This document shows, piece after piece, positions 60,828 to 64,000 of a stretch of DNA of 64,000 nt. Both the position numbers and the translations under genes were made by a program. Origin of the DNA: JBGTGT01 sp051439375 (lineage in GTDB: Bacteria > Cyanobacteriota > Cyanobacteriia > Cyanobacteriales > Microcystaceae); assembly GCA_051439375.1 (NCBI GenBank), contig JBFRWB010000239.1, positions 39,990 through 103,989 on the forward strand, given 5' to 3'. The notes beneath the pieces are model-generated. The model was not told the DNA's origin and did not search any database. It saw only the letters and a program-made list of their open reading frames with translations. Position 1 is the stretch's first letter, and each line of letters starts with the position of its first letter.

Positions 60828-62144
60828 ATGAATGAAGAACTAATCGCTAAATTAACGGATGCTTTTGACCCGATTCCTTTAGAAGCGGATAGTCCTTTTT
60901 ATGTTGATTTACAAGCAGTAAGGGCAGATGCAGATGTCTTTCGAGATTTAGGGAGGAAAATTACTCGTTCTCCTATTACAAAATATACTTATCAACTCTA
61001 TGCTGGCCATCGAGGCGGAGGAAAGTCAACGGAATTATTTCGCCTTAAAAAATATTTAGAAGAAAGGAATTGTTTTGTGGTTTATTTTACCGCCGATGAA
61101 GATGATATTGACCCCGAAGATGCTCAATATACGGATATTTTAATTGCTTGTACTCGTTATTTGCTGAAGGAATTAAATGCTAATTCTACCCCTATCAGTA
61201 ATTGGATCAGGGACTGTGGGGCAAGTGTCAGAGATTTGGCATTAACGGAAATTAAGTTTGAAGATAATAAGGTTCAGACAGGGGATTTATTAAAGTTTTT
61301 TGCTCAACTTTCCACCACTATTCGGGCTGTTCCCACGGAACGAAAAAAGATTCGAGATAAGATTACTCCTCATACGGTAACGTTATTAAATGCGTTAAAT
61401 GAATTTATTGAGGATGGTAAGAAACGATTACCCAAGGGGCAAAAGTTGGTGATTATTGTCGATAATTTAGATCGGATTGTTCCCATTAATCGGGATAATA
61501 ATCGAACCAATCATGATGAGATATTCCTAGATCGTGCCAACCAGTTAAAAGGGTTAAACTGTCATCTTATTTATACAATTCCGATTTCGATGGTTTATTC
61601 GAGTCGCTGTAATGATTTAAAGGATATTTATGATAATGATCCAATGGTTTTACCGATGATTATGGTTAGGAATACTGATAATTCTGTCAATGACGAGGGA
61701 CTAGAGAAGATTAAGGCAATTATTCATAAGAGAGTTAAACAGGAATCTGCTTTTAAAAATTTAGTTCCTCATGTATTTGAGACAGAAAAAACTTTAAATA
61801 GTTTATGCTTAATGAGTGGGGGTCATGTTCGTAATATTATGTCTTTGATGGGGACAGCGTTTGATCATATTGATGATTTACCCATTACTCAAAAAGCAGC
61901 TAAACGTGCGATTACTCAAGCAAGGGATGTTTTACGACGGACGGTTAATAAGGAAGAATGGTCAATTTTAGCGAAGGTTCATCAAAGCAAAAAGATTGAA
62001 AATGATCAAGAACATCGTCGGTTATTATTTAATCGTTGTCTATTGCAATATGGTTATTATAATCCAGAGGAAGAGTTAACGCCTTGGTATGATGTGCATC
62101 CTTTAATTGTGGAGATTGAACAGTTTAAACAAGCTAATGTCTAA
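60828..62144 (+). CDS. Cdc6/ORC-like P-loop ATPase, first gene of a two-gene module
   Basis: A 438-residue ATPase. Walker A is YAGHRGGGKSTELFRLKKYL near residue 54. Walker B is LVIIVDNLDRIVP near residue 205. The DAFDPIPLEADSPFYVDL start is a conserved-looking N-terminus. A helical, possibly winged C-terminal region follows. I chose ATG 60828; an in-frame TTG at 60702 would run into the lpxC promoter region. Its downstream neighbour is a Walker-less TPR protein, separated by a 368-base spacer with structured DNA. I know no function for this pair. Confidence 0.78.
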   Translation: MNEELIAKLTDAFDPIPLEADSPFYVDLQAVRADADVFRDLGRKITRSPITKYTYQLYAGHRGGGKSTELFRLKKYLEERNCFVVYFTADEDDIDPEDAQYTDILIACTRYLLKELNANSTPISNWIRDCGASVRDLALTEIKFEDNKVQTGDLLKFFAQLSTTIRAVPTERKKIRDKITPHTVTLLNALNEFIEDGKKRLPKGQKLVIIVDNLDRIVPINRDNNRTNHDEIFLDRANQLKGLNCHLIYTIPISMVYSSRCNDLKDIYDNDPMVLPMIMVRNTDNSVNDEGLEKIKAIIHKRVKQESAFKNLVPHVFETEKTLNSLCLMSGGHVRNIMSLMGTAFDHIDDLPITQKAAKRAITQARDVLRRTVNKEEWSILAKVHQSKKIENDQEHRRLLFNRCLLQYGYYNPEEELTPWYDVHPLIVEIEQFKQANV

Positions 62145-62512
62145 CTCTAACATCCCTTAAAAAAGCAGGGCTGTTTCACGATTGGCTAAAAGTTAGATTT
62201 TCTCGTTCAATTTATTGAATGTTTTCTATTAGCCTCGTCAATTCCCTATCGAGGCGATACCATGGCTCAAACCCTTATCTCGCATTGAAATAAATTTCAA
62301 CGCTAACAAGTTTCGTTCAATCAATAAATTGAACTAATAGATTATCCTAATTCCTCATATTTCTGGTAATTAAATCTTTTGGTTTTAATTCATAAAAAAC
62401 ATCTTATAACCTTTACTCGTTAAGGGATATAGCTATGATAAAATGTATGAATGGAGCAGCCCTACTCTTAAAAAAGAGGGAATAACTGCTACTTGTCTAG
62501 AGAAAAAACAAT
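62145..62512. other. Spacer with several palindromes and a hairpin
   Basis: No gene is visible in these 368 bases. Present are GTTCAATTTATTGAAT (near-palindrome, near 62205), a perfect hairpin GCCTCG/CGAGGC with a 12-base loop (62232-62255), CATTGAAATAAATTTCAACG (near-palindrome, near 62284), GTTCAATCAATAAATTGAAC, and a short CTCTT/AAGAG stem just before the next gene. Palindromic pieces resemble those in the repeats at 63508 and 63734, so this is probably a diverged relative. Confidence 0.6.
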
Positions 62513-63472
62513 ATGAGCAAGCCTAACGAAGAAACTAACACTAACATCCCTTTAACCGAAGCAGAATCTTATCAAGCTTTATTACGTTCTTTACGTCGTA
62601 GAAAAGGCTTTAATTTGCTGTTTGTTCGTTGTTCTCCTCTTCAAGCAAGCCGCATTATAGAAAAGATTAAGATGGATTTATCTTATAAAAAAAGTGCGGT
62701 GTTAACCTTAGACTCAGAAACAGATAATGTTTATCAAGAGATTCAAGCGATTCCGAATTACAAAGACTTAAATATCTTATTTATCCAAGGCTTAGAAACT
62801 GCATTATTACGTTACGAAGAGGCGGAAAGTGAAGGAAAAATACTTCCTAGTCAAAGTAAAGTTTATGGGGGATCATGGTCGGGTGTCCCTAAGATTTTAG
62901 GACAATTAAATCTATCCCGTGAACGATTTTATCAAAACTTTGCATTTGCAATTGTAATCTTATTACCTGAGTTTGCCCTACGCTATTTTATCAGACGTGC
63001 GCCCGATTTTTTTGATTGGCGATCGGGGTTATATGAGTTTCCGCTTGATCAAAAAAGTTTACACAAAGAAATTAATCGCTTAGTTTATTTAGAAAGTGAT
63101 TTTGCTAAGTATAGAGAATTTACCCCTCAACAACGACAAGAAAAGTTAGCAGAAATTAAAGCCTATTTAACCGATGATCCTAATCTAGATTCCTCACAAG
63201 CTGCGCTATTATGGTTTGAGAAAGGTTTAATTTTACATAGTTGTAACGAATTAGAAGAAGCCATCTTATCCTACGACAAAGCCATTGAATTTAAACCAGA
63301 TTATCATGAAGCTTATTACAATAAAGCTTGTGTTTATGCGCTACAAAATAATGTTACTCTTGCGGTTGAAAATTTACAACGTGCGATTAACCTTAATGGA
63401 AAATGTCGAGAAATGGCAAATAACGATAGTGATTTTGATAGCATTAGAGATGATGAACAATTTAAACTATGA
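62513..63472 (+). CDS. TPR protein with degenerate P-loop (Walker-less STAND-like), partner of the ATPase
   Basis: A 319-residue soluble protein. Residues 33-165 look like a P-loop domain that lost Walker A: NLLFVRCSPLQASRIIEKI stands where GxxxxGKT would be, and LNILFIQGLETALL corresponds to Walker B. Then come EFALRYFIRRAPDFFDWRSG LYEF-type sequence (residues 160-185), seen in STAND-like proteins, and at least two TPR units (residues 236-300). It may sense or scaffold while the upstream ATPase supplies energy; this is an inference. Confidence 0.72.
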   Translation: MSKPNEETNTNIPLTEAESYQALLRSLRRRKGFNLLFVRCSPLQASRIIEKIKMDLSYKKSAVLTLDSETDNVYQEIQAIPNYKDLNILFIQGLETALLRYEEAESEGKILPSQSKVYGGSWSGVPKILGQLNLSRERFYQNFAFAIVILLPEFALRYFIRRAPDFFDWRSGLYEFPLDQKSLHKEINRLVYLESDFAKYREFTPQQRQEKLAEIKAYLTDDPNLDSSQAALLWFEKGLILHSCNELEEAILSYDKAIEFKPDYHEAYYNKACVYALQNNVTLAVENLQRAINLNGKCREMANNDSDFDSIRDDEQFKL

Positions 63473-63507
63473 TTACCGCCTTGCAATAAATTGACAAGGC
63501 TTATATA

Positions 63508-63649
63508 ATTCATTATCTAAAGATCACTGATCTAGAGAAAAAAGGTGCGCCATTATAGTTCAATTGATTGAATGCTATTTATTGGTTTCTTGAAATTAAT
63601 TTCAAGGCGAGTCGATGATTCTTCTCTCTTACATTCTGTACAAGTATAA
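63508..63649. repeat. 142-base structured direct repeat, copy A
   Basis: Copy A matches copy B (63734-63875) without gaps, with about seven mismatches by eye. It contains near-palindrome TTCAATTGATTGAA and the perfect 18-base palindrome CTTGAAATTAATTTCAAG at 63589-63606. Confidence 0.9.
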
Positions 63650-63733
63650 TAATAGATCGTCAAAGCGATCGTATAACCGCAGAATCCAAATATCGCATTA
63701 AAGGAAGAGGAATAGATGGAAATGATATTTATG

Positions 63734-63875
63734 ATTCGTTATCTAAAGATAACTGATCTAGAGAAAAAAGGTGCGTCATTATAGTTCAATTTATTGAACG
63801 CTATTTATTAGTTCCTTGAAATTAATTTCAAGGCGAGTCGATGATTCTTCTCTCTTACATTCTGTACAAGTATAA
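63734..63875. repeat. 142-base structured direct repeat, copy B
   Basis: Copy B starts 226 bases after copy A. Its differences extend the stem symmetry: GTTCAATTTATTGAAC is palindromic apart from one central pair, and CCTTGAAATTAATTTCAAGG (63814-63833) is a perfect 20-base palindrome. Confidence 0.9.
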
Positions 63876-64000
63876 CTTACATTCCGCACTTCAAAAAAGT
63901 AATACAAAACATAGTATCTCTCAGGCAGGAAAACTAAGCATAATTACTCAACTGACGTAAGAAGAAAAACATGGGATAATTGTTACTGAGAAAAATTAAA

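Larger units (their letters stand above)
63473..64000. other. Noncoding 3' end with two direct repeats; nothing else recognised
   Basis: After the TPR gene no coding frame of interest is seen up to the window edge. The region is occupied by two 142-base direct repeats and unique AT-rich DNA between and after them. Its continuation lies outside the window. Confidence 0.75.

Noticed and set aside
63508..63875. Insertion-sequence ends or a retron
   Set aside because: No transposase or reverse transcriptase gene is visible nearby, and the copies are direct rather than inverted.

Overview
The window is chromosomal DNA of a cyanobacterium, most likely a low-GC unicellular or colonial type close to Crocosphaera, Cyanothece or Rippkaea; the genus cannot be fixed from the sequence alone. 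The evidence is the carotenoid oxygenase and CruP-type genes, a BicA-type bicarbonate permease, the pilB-pilT-pilC order, many small cyanobacterial families and frequent copies of the HIP1 octamer GCGATCGC. I recognise no tRNA, rRNA, CRISPR array or insertion sequence.

Layout. Bases 1-5600 hold housekeeping genes: the end of purK, rpsP with a KH-domain gene, ribF, a MoxR ATPase, a carotenoid oxygenase and a GNAT acetyltransferase. Next come a CruP-type flavoprotein (5.6-7.2 kb), an AAA ATPase plus TOPRIM-like nuclease pair that looks like an anti-phage module (7.2-9.5 kb), an ABC-2 permease, a small secreted protein and a restriction-like pseudogene with two nonsense codons. Bases 12-20.6 kb carry lipA, a TAXI receptor, membrane and methyltransferase genes, dnaB, a sulfite-oxidase-like enzyme, a CNNM/CBS membrane protein and a 45-codon membrane peptide. 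The type IV pilus motor operon pilB-pilT-pilC occupies 20.8-25.4 kb.

Bases 25.5-47.3 kb form an accessory island read mostly on the minus strand. It encodes an ABC polysaccharide exporter (Wzm/Wzt type), several glycosyltransferases, two methyltransferases, a DegT aminotransferase, a hexapeptide acyltransferase, asparagine synthase, a carbamoyltransferase with a fused SxtJ-SxtK protein, an SGNH hydrolase and a transglutaminase-like protein. Together they probably build, decorate and export a surface glycan. Three nucleotidyltransferase/HEPN toxin-antitoxin loci, one complete and two decayed, lie in and beside this island.

Bases 47.4-64 kb return to core genes: tsaC, a kinase-like protein, a FUSC pair, a bicarbonate-uptake cluster (SulP/BicA, PsiE, and Mrp-type subunits C and D) with operator-like palindromes upstream, rseP, a CheY-type regulator, cobI and lpxC-fabZ. 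The right end carries a Cdc6-like ATPase and a Walker-less TPR protein separated and followed by structured, repeated noncoding DNA. The two most promising system candidates are the ATPase/TOPRIM pair and this right-end module.
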